A stretch of 64,000 nt of DNA from Pedococcus sp031456495 (GTDB taxonomy: Bacteria > Actinomycetota > Actinomycetes > Actinomycetales > Dermatophilaceae). Below, one piece after another: positions 15,768-25,583 of the stretch; the stretch's first letter is position 1, and every line of letters begins with the position of its first letter. Position numbers and translations under genes: made by a program. The stretch spans positions 1,426,001 through 1,490,000 of the forward strand of contig NZ_JAVDUW010000001.1 in the NCBI RefSeq assembly GCF_031456495.1, read 5' to 3'. The notes beneath the pieces are model-generated. The model saw only the letters and a list, made by a program, of their open reading frames with translations, did no database searches and was not told where the DNA came from.

Positions 15768-17072
15768 TCAGTGCGGCGCAGTCCCGGTGGCGGACGCCCC
15801 GGGGGTGCCCGTGCCTCGCGCCCCCTCGTCACCGCGGCTGACAGCGTCCGAGCCGTAGAGCCGGGTCAGGAGGTCGGCGACGTTCGCCTGCGTCCACCAC
15901 GCTGGCGCCCGGACGTCGTCCGACGTCTCGGAGTACGACCCGCCGACCGGGCCCTGGTTCGCGGCATTGAGCACGACCTCGACGGCCGGCCGCGACCCGG
16001 TCGCCGGCAGCCGGTAGCTCTCGACGAGGTTGCCCCCGCCGTTCGAGGTGAGCCTGCCCGCCCGGCCCGGGATGCCCGGCAGCGTGACCGGGTCCGGGCG
16101 GTACGGCAGCCCGCTCCCCGCCTTGGGCTCCGTCGTCGTCGGCGCGATGAGGACCGAGAGGTGCACGTCCTGCATTCCGGGCACCGAGCTCACCTTCTGC
16201 TCGATCACCACGCTGCCGGGCTCGTACGCGTCCGCGGACGCGGTGCGCACCGTCGCCGTCGAGTGCGCGACCTCGCGCGACCACTCCGACACCACGGCGA
16301 CGCACGACTCCGGTCGCGACACGCAGCCCGCACGCTGTGCAGTCGCCTTCGTGGTGTCGAGCCCCCAGATCAGGTGGGCAACGGCGACGTCGGTGAGCGC
16401 CGTGGGCAGCGAGGCGGCCCCTCCCGGGTTCACGCCTGTGACGACGACCGTGAGGACCGGCCGCGCCCCGTCGGCCGGCACGGTCCACGCCGTCCAGCGG
16501 CGGTCGGCGCCAAGCGGGCCGCCGATCCGCGTGAACCGGGTACCCGCCGGCAGCTCGCCCCCCGTCGTGCCCGTGTCGGCCCCCTGGATCCCCGAGCCGG
16601 TCGGCAGCACCTCGCGGTCCGCCAGCGCGACCAGCACCTCGAGTCGCTGACCCTGCACCTCGGGGTCGGCACCCTCCGCGCGGAAGGACCACGTGGAGGC
16701 GGATGACGCGCCGGGCACCGGCCCCCGCATGAAGCGCGCCCCAGCGGGGAGGTCCACGCCCAGCTCGGACTTCGCCCACTCACGGACGAGCGGGCCACAC
16801 GGCTGCGGATTCGCCCCGCACCCCAGCAGCCCCGCGGCGGGGCTCCCGGCCGGTACTGCCGTCCGCGGGTCGCGATCCAGGTGCTGCAGCCCGAGACCGG
16901 CCCCACCGGCCACGACGAGCGCCAACAGCGCCACACCCGCGTGCCGGCGCCGCACGCGCCTCCGCCCGCCGGCGACCAGGTCGTCCACCGAGAACGGCGG
17001 TGCGCAGAGCTGCTCCTCGTACTGCCGCAGGAACCCCTCCGGCACCCGCTCCATCGTGTCGTCCATCCCCAT
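15768..17072 (-). CDS. Single-pass membrane protein paired with an ECF sigma factor
   Basis: 434 aa, no family recognised with confidence. A basic N-terminal cytoplasmic part (about 1-42) leads into one transmembrane helix (AGVALLALVVAGGAGLGLQ, about 44-62). The rest is a large extracytoplasmic region with several Cys (CGANPQPC, GCVSRPESC) and repeated Trp-containing strands. Its start overlaps the sigma-factor stop (TGATG), so it is translationally coupled. Topology and pairing suggest it acts as the sigma factor's anti-sigma or signalling partner; no zinc-finger anti-sigma motif is visible. Confidence 0.6.
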   Translation of the reverse strand: MGMDDTMERVPEGFLRQYEEQLCAPPFSVDDLVAGGRRRVRRRHAGVALLALVVAGGAGLGLQHLDRDPRTAVPAGSPAAGLLGCGANPQPCGPLVREWAKSELGVDLPAGARFMRGPVPGASSASTWSFRAEGADPEVQGQRLEVLVALADREVLPTGSGIQGADTGTTGGELPAGTRFTRIGGPLGADRRWTAWTVPADGARPVLTVVVTGVNPGGAASLPTALTDVAVAHLIWGLDTTKATAQRAGCVSRPESCVAVVSEWSREVAHSTATVRTASADAYEPGSVVIEQKVSSVPGMQDVHLSVLIAPTTTEPKAGSGLPYRPDPVTLPGIPGRAGRLTSNGGGNLVESYRLPATGSRPAVEVVLNAANQGPVGGSYSETSDDVRAPAWWTQANVADLLTRLYGSDAVSRGDEGARGTGTPGASATGTAPH

Positions 17073-17581
17073 CACTTCCCTCGTCCCGCAACGGTTTCCA
17101 GCGACGAGCGCAGTGCCCGGAGGCCGTCGCTCGTCGTGCTCTTGACGGTGCCCTCGGAGCAGCCCATCAGCCGCGCGACCTCCGCGACCGACAGGTCCTC
17201 GAGGTGCCTGAGCACGACAGCCATCCGCTGCCGCTCGGGCAGCGCCGCCAGCGCGACGTGCAGGTCGAGCCGCTGCTCCACGTGCTCGGTCTGCGCGGCC
17301 GAGACGACGTCGTGCCCCGCGTCCGCGGTCGACCGCTCCCGCTGCCACCAGTGCCGGCGCTGCTCCGAGACCAGCGAGCGCACCAGGGTGGTGCGGGCGT
17401 ATGCCAGTGGGTCGTCGACGCCGTGGACCCGCGGCCACACGGCATACAGCTTCTCCAGCGTCGTCTGCACCAGGTCGTCCGCACGGTGCGGGTCACGGCA
17501 CGTGGCCAGCGCGACCCGGCGCAGCCGCGGGATCGCGGTCGTCGCGAACGCGCGGAACTCGTCCTCGAGATCAGCCCTCAC
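17072..17581 (-). CDS. SigE-family ECF RNA polymerase sigma factor
   Basis: 169 aa with region 2 (FRAFATTAIPRLRRVALATC, RADDLVQTTLEKLYAVWPRV) and region 4 (LPERQRMAVVLRHLEDLSVA, EVARLMGCSEGTVKSTTSDG). This matches the actinobacterial SigE-family (TIGR02983-like) ECF group. GTG start with GGAGG 4-5 bp upstream. It is followed by a coupled membrane protein, the usual arrangement for this group. The stimulus and target genes are unknown. Confidence 0.88.
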   Translation of the reverse strand: MRADLEDEFRAFATTAIPRLRRVALATCRDPHRADDLVQTTLEKLYAVWPRVHGVDDPLAYARTTLVRSLVSEQRRHWWQRERSTADAGHDVVSAAQTEHVEQRLDLHVALAALPERQRMAVVLRHLEDLSVAEVARLMGCSEGTVKSTTSDGLRALRSSLETVAGRGK

Positions 17582-17702
17582 TGCACCTCCCCTTCCGGTG
17601 CGGGAGACGCGGTGGGGCCCCGGTCCGGTTGGGCCAGCCTGCCAGAACGCCGGTGCAGACCGGCTTGACTTCAAGTGGACTTCAACTTCCACACTGGCAC
17701 GC

Positions 17703-19154
17703 ATGGCCACCGCACCCCCCGAGACCCGCCCCTCGCTGCTCGCCCGCGAACACCTCCCGTTCGCCACGGGAGCGGTCGCGCTGGTCACCCTCGGGGCGTT
17801 CGAGAACCGCGCCGTCTCCACGGTGCTGCCGACGGTGGCGCGCGACCTCGACGGGCTGTGGCTGTTCGGGGCCGCGAGCGCCGCACCCCTGGTCACCTTC
17901 GTCGTCGCCACGACGGTCGCCGGCCTGTGGAGCGACCGTCGCGGCCCCCGGCCCGTGCTGCTCGCCGGCATGGCGTCCTTCGTGGCGGGCCAGCTGCTCA
18001 GCGGCCTCGCGCCGACGATGGTCCTCTTCGTCGGCGGCCGGCTGCTGGGCGGCCTGGCGGAGGGCCTCTTCGACGTGGGCCTCACCGTCCTCGTGGCGCG
18101 GGCGCTCCCACCGTCCCTGCGTCCGAAGGTCTTCGCCACCTTCGCGGCCGCCTGGGTGCTGCCCTCGCTCCTGGGGCCGTCGGTGGCGGGCCTGATCGCC
18201 GAGCACGTGGGCTGGCGAGCGGTGTTCCTCATCGGCGTCGCACTGCTCGGCCCGGTGGCGGCGCTCCTCCGCCCCGCCATGACGAGCACGCAGGCGAGGT
18301 CGGGCCGGTCGTCCGGCGCCCCCACGAACGGCACCACTCCGGCCGGCGACGCCGACCGGCCGGACGACCCCCAGGCCCCGGTCCCGTCACGTGCGGCGGG
18401 CTGGGCCGTCGTCGCCGCCACCGGCCTCGCCGCCCTGACGGCAGGGGGCTCGCTGCTCCCCCGTGGCGGGCTCGAAGGACCCGTGGGCGGGCTGCTCGTC
18501 CTCGTCGGCGTCGCCGCGCTCGTGCCGTCCCTGCGCGCGATCCTGCCGGCCGGCACGCTGACGGGGGCACCCGGCATACCCGCGCTCACGGCGGCTCGGG
18601 GGCTGCTCGGCGCCGCGTTCGGGACCACCGGGGGGCTCCTGCCGCTCATGCTCACCGAGGTGCACCACTACGGCCCGGCGGCCGCGGGGGTGAGCCTCAC
18701 GATCACCGGGCTGTTCTGGGCACTGGGCTCCCAGGTGCAGGGCCTGCGGGTCGTCCAAGAGCGCACGTCCGTGACCACGCGGCTGCGAGCCGGGTTCGGG
18801 CTGCTCACGCTGGGGCTGCTCGGGCCGGTGGCCCTCTCGCTCGAGGTGGTGCCGATGTGGCTCGGCCTCGCGGCGTGGGCAGTGGCCGGGGTCGGGATCG
18901 GCATCACCTCACCGGCGATCAGCAACCACGTCCTGACGCTGTCGACCGAGGCGGACCAGGGCCGGAACTCGGCCGCGTCGTTCCTGGCGCCGTCGGTCAC
19001 CCAGGCCGTGGCGTTCGCGGCCTCCGGCGCCGTCATCGCGTGGCGGGCCGACCGGCTGGGCGGCGGCCTGTTCGCCGTCGTCATGGCAGGGTCGGTCGCA
19101 GCCGGCGCCGCCGGGCTCGCCCTCGCGAGGCGGGCCGCCGGACCCGCGGCCTGA
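17703..19154 (+). CDS. MFS transporter
   Basis: 483 aa with about 14 hydrophobic segments. MFS signatures: AGLWSDRRGPRPVLLAGM between TM2 and TM3 (about 79-96) and GRLLGGLAEGLFDVGLTVLV in TM4. It resembles drug/H+ antiporters of the EmrB/QacA type. A Pro/Ala/Gly-rich cytoplasmic loop (about residues 195-230) separates the halves. The ATG start is chosen because upstream extension runs into the sigma-factor promoter. Substrate unknown. Confidence 0.85.
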   Translation: MATAPPETRPSLLAREHLPFATGAVALVTLGAFENRAVSTVLPTVARDLDGLWLFGAASAAPLVTFVVATTVAGLWSDRRGPRPVLLAGMASFVAGQLLSGLAPTMVLFVGGRLLGGLAEGLFDVGLTVLVARALPPSLRPKVFATFAAAWVLPSLLGPSVAGLIAEHVGWRAVFLIGVALLGPVAALLRPAMTSTQARSGRSSGAPTNGTTPAGDADRPDDPQAPVPSRAAGWAVVAATGLAALTAGGSLLPRGGLEGPVGGLLVLVGVAALVPSLRAILPAGTLTGAPGIPALTAARGLLGAAFGTTGGLLPLMLTEVHHYGPAAAGVSLTITGLFWALGSQVQGLRVVQERTSVTTRLRAGFGLLTLGLLGPVALSLEVVPMWLGLAAWAVAGVGIGITSPAISNHVLTLSTEADQGRNSAASFLAPSVTQAVAFAASGAVIAWRADRLGGGLFAVVMAGSVAAGAAGLALARRAAGPAA

Positions 19155-19264
19155 CGAGCCCGGGCGCCGGGTGCGCGGGTCCGGCGGGTTCACCCCCGGC
19201 GGGGTCACCGCCCAGCTGCCCGCAGCTGCGGAAAACCCGGTGACGCGGGTGACCTCGCCGGGCG

Positions 19265-20014
19265 ATGCTGCCGGGCGTGGAGGAGCTCGAGGTCGTCGTC
19301 GCCCACAGTGAGCGGGCGACACTGCGCGTGGGGGACGTGTTCCTCAAGGTCGACACCGACGAGGCCCGCACGGACGTCGAGGTCGAGGCGATGGCGCTGG
19401 CACCGGTCCCGACCCCGGAGGTCCTGTGGCACCACCCACCGGTGCTGGCCCTCGCCGCCCTGCAGGGGACGGCACTCGGGCACCTCGGCGACCCCTCCCC
19501 CGCGTCGCCCGCGGCCTGGGCCGCGGCCGGTGCCGCCGTCCGTTCGCTGCACGACGCGCCGCTGCCGCCGTGGCCGGGACGCGACCCCGAGCTCATCGCT
19601 GCCGAGCTCGCCCGGGAGTGCGACTGGCTGGTCGGGAGCGGCGTGCTCCCGGCCGACGTGGTGCTGCGCAACCGCCGGCTCGCCGAGACCGCGCTGCGGC
19701 CGTGGACCCCCGTCTTCGTCCACGGCGACCTGCAGGTCGACCACGTCTTCGTCGACGGCGACGAGGTCACCGGCATCCTCGACTGGTCGGAGGCCGCCCG
19801 GGGCGACGCCCTCCACGACCTCGCCACGCTCACGCTGGGGCACCCGGAGCACCTCGACGACGTCCTGGCCGGCTACGGCACCGACGTCGACCGGGACCTC
19901 GTCAGGGCGTGGTGGTCGCTGCGGTGCCTCGGGAACGTGCGCTGGCTGGTCGAGCACGGCTACGGCCCGCCCGAGCGCTACCCCGAGGTCGCGGTGCTGC
20001 TCTCGCAGCCGTGA
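19265..20014 (+). CDS. Aminoglycoside-phosphotransferase-fold family protein
   Basis: 249 aa with the APH/choline-kinase core: FVHGDLQVDHVFVDG (catalytic Asp about residue 155) and GILDWSEAARGDALHDLATL (Mg-binding Asp about 174). The N-terminal nucleotide lobe is short (RVGDVFLKVD). Members phosphorylate antibiotics or small metabolites; nothing here identifies an aminoglycoside as substrate, and chromosomal actinobacterial copies are mostly of unknown function. An alternative GTG start lies 12 bp downstream. Confidence 0.8.
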   Translation: MLPGVEELEVVVAHSERATLRVGDVFLKVDTDEARTDVEVEAMALAPVPTPEVLWHHPPVLALAALQGTALGHLGDPSPASPAAWAAAGAAVRSLHDAPLPPWPGRDPELIAAELARECDWLVGSGVLPADVVLRNRRLAETALRPWTPVFVHGDLQVDHVFVDGDEVTGILDWSEAARGDALHDLATLTLGHPEHLDDVLAGYGTDVDRDLVRAWWSLRCLGNVRWLVEHGYGPPERYPEVAVLLSQP

Positions 20015-20050
20015 GCCGGGCGGCCCCTGGGGCACGCGCAGCCGCGGCCG

Positions 20051-21334
<1,284 letters not shown>

Positions 21335-21583
21335 GGGGTTCAGCGTAGAGGGCGGTGCGCGGTCCGCCGGACGAAGAAGAGCGCGGCGTCCCGGGGAGGC
21401 AGGGGGGACATTCTCCCGGGGACGCCGCGCAGCCGACGTGCGGTCACCTGGCGGGGGAACCTGCAACCGAGCACGTGGGTCGACAGAGTCGACTGGCTCC
21501 AGAGTGGACCATCGGCGCCGTGCGGGTAAAGCCCAAAGCTGGCGGACTTGCGTCATTGACGGATAGACGCCAGCCGGGTGACG
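21335..21583. promoter_or_regulatory. purD / HTH-regulator divergent region with large hairpin
   Basis: A hairpin spans 21381-21430: GCGCGGCGTCCCGGGGAG pairs with the 18 nt at 21413-21430 with one mismatch, around a 14-nt loop. At 21479-21493 there is GTCGAC-AGA-GTCGAC, an inverted and direct repeat of a 6-mer. Neither flank is a 3' end, so the hairpin is not simply a terminator. It may lie in the leader of purD or of the regulator, or form an operator. Confidence 0.55.
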
Positions 21584-22636
21584 ATGTCCCGCATGGCCGG
21601 AGCCGACCCGCTGCCGCCGGACGACCCGCCCCGCACGGGACCGTCACCGGCCGACCTCGCGGCGGCCCTCGACCTCGACAGCGACGAGGCGGAGCAGACG
21701 GTGACCCGCGTCTACCTCGCCGTGGTGCAGCACCCCGAGCCGAGCCGTTCGCTGCTGCTCGCCCAGGGCATGCAGGCCCCCCTCGTCGACCTGGCCCTGC
21801 GCCTCCTGGCCGACCGCGGACTGCTGCGGGTGCACTCGGGGGGCCAGGTCGAGGTCCTGCCACCGGACATCTCGCTGCCCGCCCTCGCCCTCGCCTACGA
21901 GCGCCAGGCCCGCGAGGCCCGGTCGGCCGCCCACGAGCTGGCCCAGGTCTTCTTCCAGGCGCGCGCGGCGTCGCGGGGCCGCGACGCCGGCGCCATCCGG
22001 CTGCTGGACTCCCTCGACGAGATCGCCGCCGCGACGGCCGAGGCTGTGGCGTCGGGCCGCGAGCGCATCCGCACCTTCCGCACCCTCTCGCCCCGCACGA
22101 GGGCCGTGTTCGCCAGCCCCATCCACTCCCACGAGGAGACCAGCAGGGGTGTGGGCGGGACGACGCTGGACTACACCACGGTCTACGACACCGCGGTGCT
22201 CGAGGTCGACAACCTGCTCGAGGTGCTCGAGGCCAGGGAGCGCGGCGGCGAGCGGGCGCGGTTCAACAGCGCGGTGCCGTTCTCGGCCGTCATCGTCGAC
22301 GACCACACCGCCGTGGTCGACCTCAGCGAGTTCGACCCGTCGGGCTTCGGGTCGGTCGTGGTGCGCGCCCGGCCGATGGTGCTGGCGCTGATCGCCCTCG
22401 CCGACCAGCTCTGGGACAGCGGCTCACCCCTGCACCGCACCGGCCAGGGCGGCGACCGCCGCGACCGCACGATCCTGGCGCTGATGGCGGCGGGCGCCAC
22501 CGACGCCACGATCGCCCGGCAGACCGGCATCTCCCAGCGCACGGTCGAGCGCCGGGTGCGCGCGCTGATGGACCAGCTCGGCGCGGGGACGCGGTTCCAG
22601 GCCGGGGTGCAGGCCGCGCGCCGCGGCCTCATCTGA
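21584..22636 (+). CDS. LuxR-type HTH (TrmB-like) transcriptional regulator
   Basis: About 350 aa. The N-terminal part contains a winged-helix-like segment (EAEQTVTRVYLAVVQHPEPS, LALRLLADRGLLRVHSGG), the middle resembles a TrmB/phospholipase-D-like sensor region, and the C-terminus is a LuxR-type HTH (ILALMAAGATDATIARQTG, ISQRTVERRVRALMDQLGAG) followed by RFQAGVQAARRGLI. There is no receiver domain. A related regulator ends with the same layout at 26980-27819. In-frame starts: GTG 21578, ATG 21584, ATG 21593; none has a strong ribosome-binding site. Confidence 0.78.
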   Translation: MSRMAGADPLPPDDPPRTGPSPADLAAALDLDSDEAEQTVTRVYLAVVQHPEPSRSLLLAQGMQAPLVDLALRLLADRGLLRVHSGGQVEVLPPDISLPALALAYERQAREARSAAHELAQVFFQARAASRGRDAGAIRLLDSLDEIAAATAEAVASGRERIRTFRTLSPRTRAVFASPIHSHEETSRGVGGTTLDYTTVYDTAVLEVDNLLEVLEARERGGERARFNSAVPFSAVIVDDHTAVVDLSEFDPSGFGSVVVRARPMVLALIALADQLWDSGSPLHRTGQGGDRRDRTILALMAAGATDATIARQTGISQRTVERRVRALMDQLGAGTRFQAGVQAARRGLI

Positions 22637-22731
22637 GCTGCCCGTCCGCGACGTACCGCCAGGGTGGCGCGTGCTCACCCGCGTGCTGGTCCGTATGCCG
22701 TGGAGGCGCACGGGTGCGTGGGGCGCCGGGC

Positions 22732-22737
22732 TAGACT
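22732..22737 (+). promoter_or_regulatory. Candidate -10 element of helR
   Basis: TAGACT fits the actinobacterial TANNNT -10 pattern and lies 37 bp before the GTG start, giving a short 5' leader with AGGAAG as ribosome-binding site. No -35 box is obvious. The 19-bp rifamycin-associated element known upstream of some helR genes is not seen in this gap. Confidence 0.35.
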
Positions 22738-22773
22738 CGTGCGCTCGCAGTGGGGACGACAGGAAGACCATTC

Positions 22774-24990
22774 GTGACCGATTCGGACCACACCACCCGC
22801 GCCGACACGGCGGAGGTGGCTCGTGAGATCGCCGTCGAGCAGGCCCATGTGGACCTCGTCTACGCCGAGCTCGCCAAGGCCCAGGCCCGGGCCGGCCTCG
22901 TCGAGGCCGACGGCCTGGCGCGCGGTCGCACCGACCGCACCGGCGACGTGCGCGACGAGGAGCTGACCGGCCTCTTCGAGCGGGATGCACTGGTGTTCAA
23001 CGCCGCCCGCCGCCGCTCCACCCTCGACACGCAGTACGAGGGACTCGTCTTCGGCCGGCTCGACCTCGACCACTCCCTGTCCCGCGAGGGAGCCGCGCCG
23101 GACCGCGAGGTCCGCTACATCGGCCGCCTCGGCGTCCGCGACGACGACTACGAGCCGCTCGTCGTCGACTGGCGCGCCCCGGCGGCCGCCGCCTTCTACC
23201 GCGCCACCCCGGTCGAGCCGATGGACGTCCTGCGCCGGCGCGTGCTGCGCTGCAAGGGCCCCGACGTCGTCGGTGTCGAGGACGACCTCATGGTCGCCGA
23301 GGCGCCCGACGACCTCGTCGTGGTCGGTGACGGCGCGCTCCTCGCCGCGCTGACCCGCAGCCGTGGCGCGCAGATGCGCGACATCGTCGCGACCATCCAG
23401 CGCCACCAGGACGAGGCCATCCGCGCCAGCGCCCGCGGCGTCACCGAGATCACCGGCGGCCCCGGCACCGGCAAGACCGTCGTCGCCCTGCACCGCGCGG
23501 CCTACCTCCTGTACTCCGACCGCCGCCGGTTCGAGTCCGGCGGCATCCTCGTCGTCGGCCCCTCGTCCGCATACACGGCATACATCGAGCGGGTGCTGCC
23601 CTCCCTCGGCGAGGAGTCGGTGACCCTGCGCTCCCTCGGCGACGTCGTCGACGGCATCACCGCCACCCGGCTCGACTCCCCGGAGGTGGCCGCGCTCAAG
23701 GGGTCGCTGCGCATCCGGCGCCTGCTGGCGCGCGCGGCCGGTGGGCGCGTCCCCGACGCGCCCACGACGTTCCGCGCGTTCGTCGCCGGGCACGCGGTCC
23801 GCGTCGACAGCCCCGTCCTCGACCGCATCCGCAGCCGCGTCCTGCGCGACCGGCAGCGCAACCTCGCGACCAAGGCCGTCGAGGCCGCGCTCGCCGAGGC
23901 GGCGTGGGCCAGCGTCCGCGAGGGCGACCGCGCCGAGTTCCTCGACCGGTTCGACGGGCACCTCGAGGTCGAGGCGTTCCTCCAGCAGTGGTGGCCGCAG
24001 GTCGACCCGCGCGAGGTGCTGCTGTGGCTGGCCGACCCCGAGCTGGTGCGCCGCCACGGCCAGGGCGTGCTGACCCCGGACGAGGCCGACCTGTTCGCCG
24101 CGTCGATGCGCGAGGCGCTCGAGACCGGAACCTGGTCGGTGGCCGACGTCGCCCTCGTCGACGACCTCGCCGCCAGGCTCGGCACCGTGCAGGACGCACC
24201 GTCCGAGGAGCGCGGCTTCTACGAGATCGAGGAGCTCGAGGACGTCTCGCAGTTCGGCGTGGCCGAGGTCGGCACCACGCCCGGCTCCGCTCGCAGCGCC
24301 GCGTCGCGGACCGCCCCCACCGACCCGCGCGAGCGGCTGCTGCACGGGCGCGTCGAGGGCCCGGGCGAGTACGCCCACGTCCTCGTCGACGAGGCCCAGG
24401 ACCTGTCGCCCATGCAGTGGCGCATGCTCGGCCGTCGCGGCCGCTACTCCTCGTGGACCGTGGTGGGCGACGCCGCGCAGGCGTCGTGGCCGGACGCGCT
24501 GGAGGCCGCCCGGGCGCGCGAGGAGGCGTTCGGCTCCCAGGAGCGACGCCTCTTCCACATGGACACGAACTACCGCAACGCCCGCGAGATCTTCGACTAC
24601 GCGGCGCGCGTGGTCCGGGCCGAGGTCCCCGACGCGGACATCCCGGCGGCGGTGCGCGAGACCGGCGTGCAGCCGGTCGAGGTGCGCACCACCGCGGCCG
24701 ACGTGGCCATCGCCGTCCGTGACGCCGTCGAGGCGCTGCTCGAGGACGTCGAGGGCTCCGTCGCCGTCGTCACCCCGAGCCGGTATGCCGCGCAGCTCGC
24801 CGAGGTCGACGGCGCGGCCGGGGGCCGGGTCGTGCTGATCGACCCGATGTCGACCAAGGGCCTCGAGTACGACGCCACGGTCATCGTCGACCCGGCGGAG
24901 ATCGCCCGCGAGTCGCCGGGCGGGATCCGGGTGCTGTACGTCGCGCTGACCCGCGCGGCGCACCGGATGACGGTGCTCGAGGTCGAGTAG
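22774..24990 (+). CDS. helR: RNA polymerase recycling motor ATPase HelR/HelD-like
   Basis: 738-aa superfamily I helicase-like ATPase. A coiled N-terminus (EVAREIAVEQAHVDLVYAEL, about 8-27) precedes the split motor: Walker A in ITGGPGTGKTVVALHRAAYL (about 231-250), Walker B in VLVDEAQDLSPMQWRML (about 537), motif III GDAAQASWPDA, and C-terminal VLYVALTRAAHRMTVL. The early RYIGRLGVRDDDYEPLVVDW and APAAAAFYRATP segments are typical of HelD/HelR rather than UvrD. Known role: removes stalled RNA polymerase from DNA; the mycobacterial and Streptomyces homologues also influence rifamycin tolerance. Start chosen at GTG with AGGAAG 8 bp upstream. Confidence 0.87.
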   Translation: MTDSDHTTRADTAEVAREIAVEQAHVDLVYAELAKAQARAGLVEADGLARGRTDRTGDVRDEELTGLFERDALVFNAARRRSTLDTQYEGLVFGRLDLDHSLSREGAAPDREVRYIGRLGVRDDDYEPLVVDWRAPAAAAFYRATPVEPMDVLRRRVLRCKGPDVVGVEDDLMVAEAPDDLVVVGDGALLAALTRSRGAQMRDIVATIQRHQDEAIRASARGVTEITGGPGTGKTVVALHRAAYLLYSDRRRFESGGILVVGPSSAYTAYIERVLPSLGEESVTLRSLGDVVDGITATRLDSPEVAALKGSLRIRRLLARAAGGRVPDAPTTFRAFVAGHAVRVDSPVLDRIRSRVLRDRQRNLATKAVEAALAEAAWASVREGDRAEFLDRFDGHLEVEAFLQQWWPQVDPREVLLWLADPELVRRHGQGVLTPDEADLFAASMREALETGTWSVADVALVDDLAARLGTVQDAPSEERGFYEIEELEDVSQFGVAEVGTTPGSARSAASRTAPTDPRERLLHGRVEGPGEYAHVLVDEAQDLSPMQWRMLGRRGRYSSWTVVGDAAQASWPDALEAARAREEAFGSQERRLFHMDTNYRNAREIFDYAARVVRAEVPDADIPAAVRETGVQPVEVRTTAADVAIAVRDAVEALLEDVEGSVAVVTPSRYAAQLAEVDGAAGGRVVLIDPMSTKGLEYDATVIVDPAEIARESPGGIRVLYVALTRAAHRMTVLEVE

Positions 24991-25022
24991 CAGGTCGAGG
25001 AGGCGGGGTGGCCGGGCCCGTC

Positions 25023-25583
25023 TCAGCGGCCGGTCAGGTCGCGGAACACGGCCAGCCACGGCTCGGCGGTCGCCATGGCGAAGTGGGGAGCTCCACCGCG
25101 GACCTCCGACACGACCCGGTCGCACTCGGAGACCGCTCCTGCGCAGACCTCGTCGGGGTAGCCGAGGCTGACCCGGTGCTCGGCGAACTCGTCCTCGTCA
25201 TCGACCAGCACCGTCCCGTCGAAGTGGCGGATGACGTCCAGGTCGAGGTCGACGGCGGTCACGAGGTCGCCGTCCCACACCGGGACGGTGGTGATGTCGA
25301 CGTAGAGCTCGAACTCCTGCTCGGGGTGCGCCTGGTAGAACATCGCCGTCAGGCCGCGGTCGCGCGGCACGAGCAGCACGTTGTCGGTGACGCTGGTGAA
25401 CTCCTTGGGCCCACCGGACCAGGAGTTCCCGGCCGGGTCACCCAGCCAGTCGCCGTGCTCGTCGGCGCCGAGGTAGACGAGGTCGGCGCCGTGGTGACGG
25501 AGCCCGCCCCACTTGGTGTAGCGGCCGCGGACCGGGTGACCCGCCGGGAGGCGGGCAGCGGACCGACCGGCCGGGTCAGGCAT
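25023..25583 (-). CDS. DUF402 domain-containing protein
   Basis: 186 aa with the DUF402 core: DRGLTAMFYQAHPEQEFELY, VDITTVPVWDGDLVTAVDLD, IRHFDGTVLVDDEDEFAEH and SLGYPDEV. The acidic His/Asp/Glu pattern matches the FomD/DUF402 phosphatase-like fold in which these residues bind metal; function is otherwise unknown. Its ATG overlaps the purA 3' end by 8 bp, so it is likely the second gene of a purA transcript. Confidence 0.82.
   Translation of the reverse strand: MPDPAGRSAARLPAGHPVRGRYTKWGGLRHHGADLVYLGADEHGDWLGDPAGNSWSGGPKEFTSVTDNVLLVPRDRGLTAMFYQAHPEQEFELYVDITTVPVWDGDLVTAVDLDLDVIRHFDGTVLVDDEDEFAEHRVSLGYPDEVCAGAVSECDRVVSEVRGGAPHFAMATAEPWLAVFRDLTGR

Noticed and set aside
19265..20014. Calling an aminoglycoside-resistance gene
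   Set aside because: Only the phosphotransferase fold is visible; most chromosomal homologues have no shown resistance role.
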